A stretch of DNA of 16,688 bases, from the NCBI GenBank assembly GCA_036641735.1, contig JAVWEG010000051.1, positions 1 to 16,688 on the forward strand. Reading direction: 5' to 3'. Shown piece by piece: positions 7,541 through 14,426 of this stretch. Made by a program: the position numbers and the translations under genes. How positions within the stretch are numbered: position 1 is the stretch's first letter; every line of letters begins with the position of its first letter. Source of the DNA: JAGPHI01 sp036641735 (GTDB lineage Bacteria; Bacillota; Clostridia; Oscillospirales; Ruminococcaceae). A model generated the notes under the pieces. It worked only from the letters and a program-made list of their open reading frames with translations. It was not told the DNA's origin and ran no database searches.

Positions 7541-7703
7541 ATACTCATCTAATTCTAAAACGCTCGGATTAGCTTGCGAGGATTTTTATTTCACAGCGGC
7601 CGCATTAGGGTTCGTGAATACTTGGTGTATTCACGGTTCCTAATGTGGTTGCTGTGGGATAAAAATACAAAAGCTAACGAGTGTTTTAGAGTTTGATGAG
7701 TAT
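7541..7703. repeat. 163-bp long imperfect palindrome, possible MITE-like element
   Basis: The left arm (7541-7621) and right arm (7627-7703) pair over nearly their whole length, with a 5-nt loop TTGGT. Both ends read ATACTCATC/GATGAGTAT, and blocks such as TCTAAAAC, ATTTTTAT, CACAGC and CATTAGG are matched in the opposite arm. Four extra bases in the left arm and about 15 mismatches interrupt the stem. It lies between two convergent genes that do not need it as terminator on the plus side. The outer CTCATC/GATGAG tips are flanked by TA on both sides, as with mariner/IS630-type MITEs, though TA is itself palindromic, so this is weak evidence. Confidence 0.7.
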
Positions 7704-7732
7704 TATTTGTAAAACCTCGATTTAATTTAATA

Positions 7733-8125
7733 TTAAGTTTTTTTAAATAGCAATTTAGCAATAGCAAGTCCGCTTGCTACAGCAAATAAGCTTATGCCGA
7801 GATTTAGTATTATATTTAATATAGCGGCGAAATATTTTCCGCTGCCAAAAAGTGTAATTGTCTCTAAGCTGAAAGTGGAAAATGTGCTGAGGCCTCCGCA
7901 CAAGCCTGTAGTAAGCAATAGCTTTGTGCGTGGAGGCAAAGGTAAAGCACCGTCATCAAGCCCGATAAAAATCCCGATTAATAATCCTGCCAATACATTA
8001 GCTGCAAGTGTGCCAATCGGCAATAAAAAGCTGCAATTTTTACAAAGCTTAGTAAAAGCATACCTCAAGCAAGAGCCTGCAAATCCTCCGATACCTACTA
8101 TTAAAAATTGTAAAATACCACTCAT
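7733..8125 (-). CDS. crcB: Fluoride ion channel CrcB/FluC
   Basis: The 130-aa protein has four hydrophobic segments and the family signatures GGFAGSCLRY (13-22), the conserved Asn in GTLAANVLAGLLIG (Asn43) and GLCGGLSTFSTFS (74-86), which lines the pore with the phenylalanines and the central Na+ site. FluC proteins form dual-topology dimers that export fluoride. One gene copy is present, as expected for a homodimer. Translation starts at ATG with an AAGGTGGG-type site about nine bases upstream. The leader carries no sequence I can match to the crcB/fluoride riboswitch, so regulation by fluoride is not evident. An extended -10 candidate TGTTACAAT lies about 35 bases upstream. Confidence 0.95.
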   Translation of the reverse strand: MSGILQFLIVGIGGFAGSCLRYAFTKLCKNCSFLLPIGTLAANVLAGLLIGIFIGLDDGALPLPPRTKLLLTTGLCGGLSTFSTFSLETITLFGSGKYFAAILNIILNLGISLFAVASGLAIAKLLFKKT

Positions 8126-8196
8126 CTGCCGCCCACCTTTTTAATATTTATAATCATTGTAACATATCTATTTAAAAAATACAGCAAATTTTGCAT

Positions 8197-8225
8197 TTGC
8201 GTTATAGGCATTAATTTGGTATTAT
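8197..8225 (+). promoter_or_regulatory. Promoter of the small basic protein gene
   Basis: TTGCGT (8197-8202) and TATTAT (8220-8225) are separated by 17 bp. The leader holds an imperfect hairpin (ATAGGC near 8204 with GCCTAT near 8258) and then AAAGGAGG (8266-8273) before the ATG at 8281. Confidence 0.5.
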
Positions 8226-8280
8226 TAATAATGCAAGAATTATTTGCAAATAAATAGCCTATTAAAGGAGGCAAAACAAA

Positions 8281-8501
8281 TGGACAATTTTATCCCGACA
8301 GAAAAGCTGTCGAAAAAAGAAAAGCGCAAAATAGCTCTTATGCGCAGAGGTACGTGGCACGGAGTAAGCCCCGTTACACGCAAGGCAGAAAGCAAAAAAA
8401 TATATAAACGCAAAGAGATGCGCGCAAAAAGCTCGTTTTGGAAAGGTGATGAACCTTTTCAAAACGAGCTTTTTGTATGGCAAATTAAATGCTTAATTTA
8501 A
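8281..8501 (+). CDS. Small basic conserved-type protein, frame extended through a terminator hairpin
   Basis: The 73-aa ORF starts at ATG with a near-perfect AAAGGAGG seven bases upstream. The first 46 or so residues are highly basic (LSKKEKRKIALMRRGTWHG, then PVTRKAESKKIYKRKEMRAK) and resemble short Firmicute proteins of unknown function with an RGTW...PVT...SKKxYxRK core. The RGTW core plus basic tail suggests nucleic-acid or ribosome binding, but this is not shown. The last 27 residues (SSFWKGDEPFQNELFVWQIK onward) are encoded by a 22-bp terminator stem and the bases after it, so they are probably a read-through tail left by loss of an earlier stop codon. The stop overlaps the convergent MATE gene by three bases. 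It could also be that a shorter native protein was fixed with this tail. Confidence 0.6.
8426..8474. terminator. Bidirectional intrinsic terminator between convergent genes
   Basis: A 22-bp stem (8426-8447 with 8453-8474) with one G-U pair and a 5-nt loop GATGA has five A residues at its 5' side and five T residues at its 3' side, so it works on both strands. It ends transcription of the small basic gene (plus) and of the MATE gene (minus). It lies inside the coding frame of the former. Confidence 0.85.
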
Positions 8502-9856
8502 TGGCAATTTTCTTTACGCGATATTGCTTTTTTTACAACAGATGCGAATATCACCGATAATAAATCCGCAACAGGCATACAGAAAAACAAAGACATTACG
8601 GCTTCTACATTAATTCCCGTAATCGTAATTAAATACGGAATTAAATATACAAGTGGAATTAAAAAGAATACCTGTCTTGACAAAATAAGTAAAACGGATG
8701 CAAGCTCGTGCTGTGTTACTTGCAGCAAAGTCATATCTGTATATAATATTCCTATAAGAGGGAATCCCATAAATACTATTAGCAAAACGGTTTTTGCTAT
8801 AGCTGTTATTTCAAAATTGCCGCCAAATAATGAAGCAAGGTTTTGCCCAAAAAGCAGCACCGCCAGCAATGCAATAAATCCGTATCCCGAGCATAAAAGC
8901 ATAGTAATTTTTGACACCTTTTTTATTTTGACATTGTCATCATTACCGCTAAAATAAGAAATAATATTTTGCACACCTTGCGTAAGCCCTACAATCGGCA
9001 TTAAAATAAAAGTATAAATACGCTGTACCACGCTGTACGCGGCAACGTGCATCATAGAGCCGAGCGACAAAAGCCGTGCATTTAGCACAAAGCCCGTGCA
9101 GCCGCCAAGCACCTGTATTGCCGTTTGCGCTATGCCGATTTTAAACAGCTCAAATGCACTGTGCATAAAGCTGCGAATAGGTATGCGCTCATTAGATATC
9201 CAAAGCTTTTTCTTTATTAAAAACAATATTGCACTTATTGCGCATACGCTTTCACTTACAAGAGTACCCAAAGCAAGCCCTGCAATGCCAAGATTAAACA
9301 CAAAAGCAAAAATAAAATTAAATACAATATTTACACATACAGCGCAAGTGATAATCTTCACCTCTGTTTTTGGATATCCAAATGCTCTGATACAGCAAGT
9401 TAATGTATATCCGATACTGCTTGCAATATTACTGATAAGCTGTATTTGCAAATACTGTTTTGCCAAAACGAATATCTGCCCATCGGCTTTTAGCGCTGTT
9501 AATATTGCAGACAGCGAAAAATAGCACACAAAAGATGTGATGAGCGCCATTATCGCGCTCATCACCACACCTGTAGTATACCTTGTTTTTTGCTTTTGCT
9601 CGTGGTTTAAATACTTGGCAATTAAAATGCCTGTAGACATTGCAAATAAAGTTTGCAATGCTGTGAAAATGCCAAGTATCGGCGAAATTATTGCCATTGC
9701 GGCAAGCGCGCTTTCTCCTATATTCGGCAAATTTCCGGCAAAAGCAGTATCTACAATGCCTGTAAGCATTTCTATCATCAATGATGCTATTGACGGTATT
9801 CCGAATATAAAAATAAGCTTCGTCAGTGATTTTTGTTCGTAAATGTTTTGGTTCAT
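8498..9856 (-). CDS. MATE family multidrug/Na+ efflux transporter
   Basis: The 452-aa integral membrane protein has about twelve hydrophobic segments. The N-terminal pattern (IFGIPSIASLMIEMLTGIVD, AFAGNLPNIGESALAAMAII) is typical of MATE transporters, which export drugs or cationic metabolites using Na+ or H+ gradients. The second half shows the same layout (LFKIGIAQTAIQVLGGCTGF, GLTQGVQNIISYFSG), as expected from the family's pseudo-twofold repeat. I place the start at MNQNIYEQK (ATG 9854-9856) because GGAGGGTG lies seven to eight bases upstream; an in-frame extension to 9895 has no such site. Next to an HTH regulator and behind a strong inverted repeat, it looks like a regulated export system. 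The substrate is unknown. Confidence 0.92.
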   Translation of the reverse strand: MNQNIYEQKSLTKLIFIFGIPSIASLMIEMLTGIVDTAFAGNLPNIGESALAAMAIISPILGIFTALQTLFAMSTGILIAKYLNHEQKQKTRYTTGVVMSAIMALITSFVCYFSLSAILTALKADGQIFVLAKQYLQIQLISNIASSIGYTLTCCIRAFGYPKTEVKIITCAVCVNIVFNFIFAFVFNLGIAGLALGTLVSESVCAISAILFLIKKKLWISNERIPIRSFMHSAFELFKIGIAQTAIQVLGGCTGFVLNARLLSLGSMMHVAAYSVVQRIYTFILMPIVGLTQGVQNIISYFSGNDDNVKIKKVSKITMLLCSGYGFIALLAVLLFGQNLASLFGGNFEITAIAKTVLLIVFMGFPLIGILYTDMTLLQVTQHELASVLLILSRQVFFLIPLVYLIPYLITITGINVEAVMSLFFCMPVADLLSVIFASVVKKAISRKENCH

Positions 9857-9882
9857 TATTTTCACCCTCCGAATATAATAAT

Positions 9883-9921
9883 AGCAGATAAACACGACAC
9901 ATAATGTCTTGTTTATCTGCT
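9883..9921. promoter_or_regulatory. 17-bp-arm inverted repeat between regulator and MATE gene
   Basis: AGCAGATAAACACGACA (9883-9899) pairs with 9905-9921, with one mismatch and the loop CATAA. It overlaps the last codons and stop of the regulator gene and ends 26 bases before the MATE start. Reading plus, it is followed by TTGTTTTTTT and looks like a terminator, but no plus-strand gene precedes it. Reading minus, it lies exactly in the regulator-MATE gap and may be an operator, an attenuator or an mRNA-processing hairpin. Confidence 0.65.
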
Positions 9922-10560
9922 TGTTTTTTTATATTCCTCGTAAGTGATAAATTTGCGCTCAAAGCTTATATCCGATGCCTGCATAGACTTAATATCTTTG
10001 CATTTTATCAGCTTGTAGCCGTCTTGATAATAAAACAAATATAGACCGTCGGCTTTAAGCACATAATTAATTGCTGCCGCTGTAAATGAATTGTTAATCA
10101 CGGCAAGCACCTCGTTATCAAGGCAATAATCTATTTTTTCGTAAATCCAATCCTCAATCTCTACTTTTTCCGTGAGCAAATCTATACTAAGATATTGCTC
10201 GGCATCGCTCTCCACCATTGCGCTCAGTTCAGGAGCTATCAGGCACAATTTATCAATTACCGCATTGTGCTTTGGCTCGCCTGAAAGGCTGTTCATTATT
10301 TTAAGTGCAAAAATTATTTGATGAATATCGGATTTTGTAAAAAAGCTTGTACCGAATTTATAATTTTCATCAAGATGCACACCTCCGCCCACACCCTGTG
10401 TGCAAAATATCGGAATACCGATAGAGGACAGATGATTTATGTCGCGCTCTATTGTTTTTGCGCTCACTTCAAAATGCTGGGCAAGCTGCTTATATGTGGT
10501 TTTTTTATGCTTAAGTAAATAAATAAATATTTCAAAATGTCTGCCTTTAATTTTTATCAC
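9913..10560 (-). CDS. HTH_11/WYL-type (YafY/DeoR-like) transcriptional regulator, short form
   Basis: The 215-aa protein begins with a winged helix (about residues 6-55: FEIFIYLLKHKKTTYKQLAQ, then VSAKTIERDINHLSSIGIPI), the HTH_11 domain of YafY-type regulators. The middle (FTKSDIHQIIFALKIMNSLS) and C-terminal strands (NNSFTAAAINYVLKADGLYL, FYYQDGYKLIKCKDI) resemble a WYL-like ligand-binding region. At 215 residues it is shorter than the usual 300 or so. The only in-frame start after the stop at 10564-10566 is GTG (10558-10560). AGGCGGTGA sits seven bases before an ATT at codon 4, so an unusual start is possible. It lies 26 bp after the deformylase gene and just before the MATE gene, the likely target. 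Confidence 0.8.
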   Translation of the reverse strand: MIKIKGRHFEIFIYLLKHKKTTYKQLAQHFEVSAKTIERDINHLSSIGIPIFCTQGVGGGVHLDENYKFGTSFFTKSDIHQIIFALKIMNSLSGEPKHNAVIDKLCLIAPELSAMVESDAEQYLSIDLLTEKVEIEDWIYEKIDYCLDNEVLAVINNSFTAAAINYVLKADGLYLFYYQDGYKLIKCKDIKSMQASDISFERKFITYEEYKKTSR

Positions 10561-10586
10561 CGCCTATAGATTTACTTGCGTTTACT

Positions 10587-10997
10587 TTAAATAATAATGC
10601 CGTTTAAATGGTCTATTTCGTGCTGAATAATCTGCGCCGTAAAACCCCTGAAGGTTTTTATCCGTACATCAAAATCGCTGTTTTGATATTGTACTTTAAT
10701 ACTTTTATATCGTTTACAAGGGCGAGTACCCTCTAAAGATAAGCAGGCTTCTCGTGTATCAAACGGCTTATTGCATTTGATAATTTCTGGGTTAAACAGT
10801 ATTAAAATCGTACCGTCATCGTCCACCGCAATAATGCGCTTTGCCACATTTATCATATTGGCGGCAAGCCCCACGCATCTATCGGCATTGGCGGCGAGGG
10901 TATCCTGTAAATCCTGTGCCACATATAAATCCGCCTTCGTTGCCGCAATAGAGGGAAGGCGCAGAAAGTTTTCGTCTTTTACAATATCTTGTATCAT
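10587..10997 (-). CDS. def: Peptide deformylase, variant motif 1
   Basis: The enzyme removes the formyl group from the N-terminal Met of nascent proteins with a metal ion. The 136-aa protein has motif 2 as EACLSLEG (Cys85, metal ligand) and motif 3 as QHEIDHLNG (His126, Glu127, His130), so metal binding and the catalytic Glu are kept. Motif 1 reads CVGLAANM (41-48) instead of GxGLAAxQ: the Gln that forms the oxyanion hole is Met, and the first Gly is Cys. Similar GxAANM deformylase-like proteins occur in Clostridia and streptococci, often as a second copy. It may therefore be an accessory or special-substrate enzyme rather than the main one. AAGGTG lies before the ATG. A promoter sits at 11180-11208, giving a structured leader of about 175 nt. 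Confidence 0.85.
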   Translation of the reverse strand: MIQDIVKDENFLRLPSIAATKADLYVAQDLQDTLAANADRCVGLAANMINVAKRIIAVDDDGTILILFNPEIIKCNKPFDTREACLSLEGTRPCKRYKSIKVQYQNSDFDVRIKTFRGFTAQIIQHEIDHLNGIII

Positions 10998-11052
10998 TTT
11001 AGCACCTTATATCCGGCACAGCTTAATGCCATTGCCTAAATTCGATTTTCTT

Positions 11053-11155
11053 CATATGATTTTGCGCTTTATTAATGGTAAGACCGCACGAAATACATTG
11101 TTATAGCGCGTACCGTATTCGGCCTTACCATTGCAAATAAAGCGTTTATATCGTG
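11053..11155. repeat. Imperfect inverted repeat in the deformylase leader
   Basis: The left part contains GCGCTTTATT and AATGGTAAG (about 11064-11082); the right part contains CTTACCATT and AATAAAGCG (about 11124-11144). Weaker pairing continues on both sides (CATATGATTTT against TTTATATCGTG) and toward the centre. Because it lies between the deformylase promoter and its start codon, it would form a long hairpin in the 5' UTR. No T run follows, so it is not an obvious terminator. Confidence 0.55.
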
Positions 11156-11179
11156 TACCGTACACTGTGTTTAATCTAT

Positions 11180-11208
11180 ATTATATCATTTTAATTTGTT
11201 TATGTGAA
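11180..11208 (-). promoter_or_regulatory. Promoter for the deformylase-regulator-MATE gene group
   Basis: On the minus strand TTCACA (11203-11208) and a perfect TATAAT (11180-11185) are 17 bp apart. It starts 13 bases after the mgtA stop, and no terminator for mgtA is visible before it, so mgtA read-through into this group is possible. Confidence 0.6.
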
Positions 11209-11221
11209 GCGCATAAGCGAT

Positions 11222-13900
11222 TTACAATAGCTCCTTATATTTTTTAATATATATTTTTTTCATAACGGTAGCTAGTGCCATATAGCCTAAAATCATACCA
11301 ATAAGCCACGGGAAGTAGGTGAGAGGCAGTGGCGACATTCCAAGCTGTGCGCCAAATGTAGTGTATGGAATGATAGTGCCTATAGTAATGGCAAGAGTGG
11401 TGACACTGAGTACAGGCAAAGATGCTCTGCTTTGGATAAATGGTATTTTAGGAGTGCGAATCATATGTATCACAAGCGTTTGTGACCACAGTGATTCCAC
11501 AAACCACCCTGCATTGAACAGTGCTATAAACAGTGTATTATTTACACCGCTTGCGCCATAAGCGCCGCCGCATACATTTGGGCAGATAATAAAGAACATC
11601 ACTACATATGTCATAATGTCAAACACGGAGCTTGTAGGGCCAATCCAAAGCATAAACTTACCAATGGACGATGCGTCCCATTTTCGTGGCTTTTTGAGAT
11701 AATCGCTATCCATATTATCCCACGGAATGGAAATGCAGGATATGTCGTAAATTAAGTTTAATATTAAAATCTGAATAGGCAGCATAGGTAAAAAAGGTAG
11801 AAATGCGCTTGCCGCTACCACAGAGAACATATTGCCAAAATTAGAGCTTGCTGTCATTTTAATGTATTTGATAGTATTGCCAAACGTTCTTCTGCCTTCA
11901 ATTACACCTTGCTCTAAAATCATCAAATCTTTTTCAAGCAAAATAATATCGGCAGATTCTTTGGCGATATCCACTGCGGTATCTACAGAAATGCCAACAT
12001 CTGCTTCTTTCATCGCGGCGGCATCGTTTATCCCATCACCCATAAATCCAACTGTATGTCCGTTTTTACGCAGGGCAGCTACAATGCGCGTTTTCTGCTG
12101 CGGAGAAAGCTTTGTAAACACATTAGTATCCTGTGCCGCTTTGCAAAGCTGCTCGTCATTCATTTTATCAATATCTGTGCCTAGCAGCAGATTATCTACC
12201 TTCATTCCCACCTGACGGCAGATGCAGCGAGTGACGGCATCATTGTCGCCTGTAAGCACTTTTACGGATACTCCGTATTCTTTCAGTGCATTAATTGCGG
12301 ATTTTGTTGTTTCTTTTGGAGGATCAAGAAATGCAAGGTATCCCATAAGTACCATATCGGTTTCATCTGCAACAGAGAAAATACCGACTGTAGACGGGTT
12401 TGTTTTTTGCGCTACCGCAATAACGCGCATACCATCAGCATTTAATTGCTCAATGGTTTTCAGTATTTCACTGCGAATACTGCTCGTTAGCGGCTCAATT
12501 TTGCCCTGATACTCAACATAAGCTGATATTGACAGCATTTCTTCTACCGCACCTTTAGTGATGAGCTGCGTTTTTCCTATTTCATCTGCCACAACAACAC
12601 TCATTCTGCGACGATTGAAATCGAATGGAATTTCATCTACTTTATGATACTTTTCGCTTAAAACAATCATTTCTTTTTCTTGCATATGGCTTAAAATCGC
12701 AATATCCATTAAGTTTTTAAGCCCCGTTTGATGAAAGCTATTGAGAAACGCGTGGCGCAGCACGCGCTCATTTTCATTGCCGTGAATATCTAAATGGTAT
12801 TCAAGCACTACTTTATCCTGCGTTAAAGTTCCTGTTTTATCTGTGCAGAGAATATCCATTGCGCCAAAGTTTTGTATGGAATTTAAATTTTTTATAACAG
12901 TCTTTTTTTTCGCCATATTAACTGCGCCTTTGGCAAGGGTAGTGGTTACAATCATAGGCAGCATTTCCGGCGTAAGCCCCACCGCAACAGAAAGAGCAAA
13001 CAAAAACGCTTGTGTCCAATCGCCTTTTGTAAATCCGTTTACAAACAAAACAACAGGTGTCATACACATCATAAAACGAATGAGTAGCCAAGAAACGGAA
13101 TTTACTCCTTTTTCAAAATTGGTAATTACTTTTTTTCCGGTGATAGCTTGAGCCATTGAGCCAAACACAGTGTCGTTTCCTGTGGTAATGACAATGCAAG
13201 TGGCAGAGCCGCTAATAACATTGCTACCCATAAAAGCAAGGTTCACAAGCTCTAGCGGATTGCAAATGCTGTTTGAATATTCATATGCAGTTTTTTCAAG
13301 AGGTTCGCTTTCTCCCGTTAATGAGGATTGGCTGACGAACAAATCTTTTGCTTGTAAAATACGAACATCGGCAGGAACCATATCACCTGCGGCAAGATGA
13401 ATGATATCGCCAACCACAACCTCGCTCAAAGCTATTTCTGTTTTGCCATTTGCGCCTCTTTGTACAGCAGTGGTTGTTTTTACCATTGCGCTCAGCTTTT
13501 CAGCGGATTTATTGGATCTTGTTTCTTGCACAAAGCGCAAGGTTCCGCTTACGATTACCATCGTCATAACGATGATTACAGATGTGAAATCTCGATCGGC
13601 AGGTGCCGCAATAATTACATCGGTAACCACAGAAATAAGTGCCAATACAAACAGCACCGCCGTAAATGGATTAATAAATGCACACATAAGGCGCTTTAAA
13701 AGCGAATTGCTCTTTTGATGGGTAATTTCATTTTTACCGTACCGCGCACGCATAAAATCTACCATTGCTTCATCGTAGCCGTTCCACGAGGTTTCGTATT
13801 CAGAAAGCAGCTTTTCGCTGTTCATCTCTGCTGCACAAAGCAGCCTTTTGCTTGGTGCGGCAATATTTGCCGCAGTGTTTTTAATCATATTTTTCTTCAT
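11222..13900 (-). CDS. mgtA: P-type (P3B) Mg2+-importing ATPase MgtA
   Basis: This ion pump imports Mg2+ (sometimes Ni2+) when magnesium is low. The protein is 892 aa from the chosen start. It shows the full P-type order: N-terminal cation ATPase domain, actuator motif TGES (about 195-198), CTDKTGTLTQD with the phosphorylated Asp (about 354), MGDGINDAAAMKEAD in the hinge, and ten hydrophobic segments. The GLTPEMLPMIVTTTLAKGA segment before the phosphorylation domain is typical of MgtA/MgtB. I prefer ATG at 13898-13900, since AAGGA lies seven bases upstream; an in-frame ATG at 13913-13915 has only AGAGAA. The M-box riboswitch and terminator upstream independently support magnesium as substrate. 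A small hairpin (13920-13935) sits just before the start region and could affect initiation. Confidence 0.96.
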   Translation of the reverse strand: MKKNMIKNTAANIAAPSKRLLCAAEMNSEKLLSEYETSWNGYDEAMVDFMRARYGKNEITHQKSNSLLKRLMCAFINPFTAVLFVLALISVVTDVIIAAPADRDFTSVIIVMTMVIVSGTLRFVQETRSNKSAEKLSAMVKTTTAVQRGANGKTEIALSEVVVGDIIHLAAGDMVPADVRILQAKDLFVSQSSLTGESEPLEKTAYEYSNSICNPLELVNLAFMGSNVISGSATCIVITTGNDTVFGSMAQAITGKKVITNFEKGVNSVSWLLIRFMMCMTPVVLFVNGFTKGDWTQAFLFALSVAVGLTPEMLPMIVTTTLAKGAVNMAKKKTVIKNLNSIQNFGAMDILCTDKTGTLTQDKVVLEYHLDIHGNENERVLRHAFLNSFHQTGLKNLMDIAILSHMQEKEMIVLSEKYHKVDEIPFDFNRRRMSVVVADEIGKTQLITKGAVEEMLSISAYVEYQGKIEPLTSSIRSEILKTIEQLNADGMRVIAVAQKTNPSTVGIFSVADETDMVLMGYLAFLDPPKETTKSAINALKEYGVSVKVLTGDNDAVTRCICRQVGMKVDNLLLGTDIDKMNDEQLCKAAQDTNVFTKLSPQQKTRIVAALRKNGHTVGFMGDGINDAAAMKEADVGISVDTAVDIAKESADIILLEKDLMILEQGVIEGRRTFGNTIKYIKMTASSNFGNMFSVVAASAFLPFLPMLPIQILILNLIYDISCISIPWDNMDSDYLKKPRKWDASSIGKFMLWIGPTSSVFDIMTYVVMFFIICPNVCGGAYGASGVNNTLFIALFNAGWFVESLWSQTLVIHMIRTPKIPFIQSRASLPVLSVTTLAITIGTIIPYTTFGAQLGMSPLPLTYFPWLIGMILGYMALATVMKKIYIKKYKELL

Positions 13901-13989
13901 AATCTTATCCTTCATTTCTCTGACAAAGCTGTCAGCTTAGTGTGATGGAAGTAAGACATAAATACAGGACAAAAAAACACCTATTAAAT

Positions 13990-14094
13990 TTATTTTATAG
14001 GCAGAAAAACAGAACGCAGATTATCTGCGCAATTTTGATTTTCAAGTTTACTTCGCCCGTCAGGATTTATGCCGCTACTACTTCCTGCGTCCAT
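13990..14094 (-). CDS. 34-codon small ORF between the M-box terminator and mgtA (possible leader peptide)
   Basis: The ATG at 14092-14094 has one of the best ribosome binding sites in the window, GGAGGTGAGG (14098-14107), with GGAGG eight bases from the start. The peptide begins MDAGSSSGINPDGRSK, is hydrophilic, has no membrane segment or signal, and ends FLPIK. It lies between the riboswitch terminator and mgtA, 89 bases before the ATPase start, so it would be made only when the terminator is read through. In position it recalls MgtL, the leader peptide of Salmonella mgtA, but it is longer, lacks MgtL's proline-rich sequence and shows no similarity to it. A 6-bp hairpin (14015-14029) followed by a U-rich stretch lies inside the ORF and could be a second, translation-linked attenuator. 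Function unknown. Confidence 0.55.
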   Translation of the reverse strand: MDAGSSSGINPDGRSKLENQNCADNLRSVFLPIK

Positions 14095-14146
14095 TTTCCT
14101 CACCTCCGTTTTTTTAATATTTATTTTGAAACTGAATACGATAAAT

Positions 14147-14186
14147 AAAAAAAATCCCTCGTCAAAGCATAAACAATGACGAGGGA
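14147..14186 (-). terminator. Riboswitch-controlled intrinsic terminator before mgtA
   Basis: A perfect 10-bp GC-rich stem (14155-14164 with 14177-14186), 12-nt loop, is followed on the minus strand by eight T residues (14147-14154). It sits about 45 bases after the M-box aptamer and before the small ORF and mgtA, as expected for a transcription-attenuating expression platform. Confidence 0.9.
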
Positions 14187-14227
14187 AGATGAAATCCATA
14201 TAAAATATGAAGATACAATCAAAATCT

Positions 14228-14392
14228 GCGATTTTATCACCGTTCAAGCTTTAGCTTCGCAGGGCGATGAAATCGCATTATTCTATGCCTTGTTGTCGAC
14301 ATAAACTGTTAAACCTTCTCATAGTGTCTCCACTACTCCGCGGCAGCAACCCGTATCCCTGCGGTAGCCTCACCTACCGAATATTCAATTCT
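14228..14392 (-). promoter_or_regulatory. M-box (ykoK-type) Mg2+ riboswitch aptamer
   Basis: Read on the minus strand, the RNA contains the M-box hallmarks in order: GGTAGGTGAGGCTACC (14363-14378), GATACGGGTTGCTGCC, a small TAGTG-GAGA-CACTA stem-loop, GGTTTAACAG closing against CTGCC, then GTCGACAACAAGG and the conserved GCTAAAGC (14248-14255). These match the B. subtilis ykoK/mgtE leader pattern (AGGUGAGGCU, GCUGCCC, GGGUCAACAG, UGCUAAAGCU) as I remember it. M-box RNAs bind several Mg2+ ions; high Mg2+ favours the terminator and shuts off transport genes. The downstream terminator and an Mg2+ ATPase make the assignment consistent. The outer P1 pairing was not resolved by eye, so the ends are approximate. 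Confidence 0.85.
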
Positions 14393-14397
14393 TAAAT

Positions 14398-14426
14398 ATT
14401 TTACTACGCAGTTTTAACTTTGTCAA
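14398..14426 (-). promoter_or_regulatory. Promoter of the M-box/mgtA transcript
   Basis: On the minus strand a perfect -35 TTGACA (14421-14426) and TAAAAT (14398-14403) are spaced 17 bp apart. The expected start near 14391 coincides with the 5' end of the M-box. Confidence 0.8.

Noticed and set aside
8126..8280. Fluoride (crcB) riboswitch upstream of crcB
   Set aside because: Searched for the GGNGAUGG...GCC AAACUGC-type pattern in the minus-strand leader and saw none.
8262..8483. Minus-strand 73-codon ORF opposite the small basic protein
   Set aside because: Shadow of the plus-strand gene, which has AAAGGAGG and a conserved-type sequence; also reads through the terminator.
9429..9962. Minus-strand 177-codon ORF
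   Set aside because: Overlaps the MATE gene in another frame, is rich in Cys/Arg/Asn, and the MATE frame has clear family motifs and a ribosome site.
13397..13718. Two overlapping plus-strand ORFs inside mgtA
   Set aside because: Antisense shadows of the well-supported ATPase; no ribosome sites.
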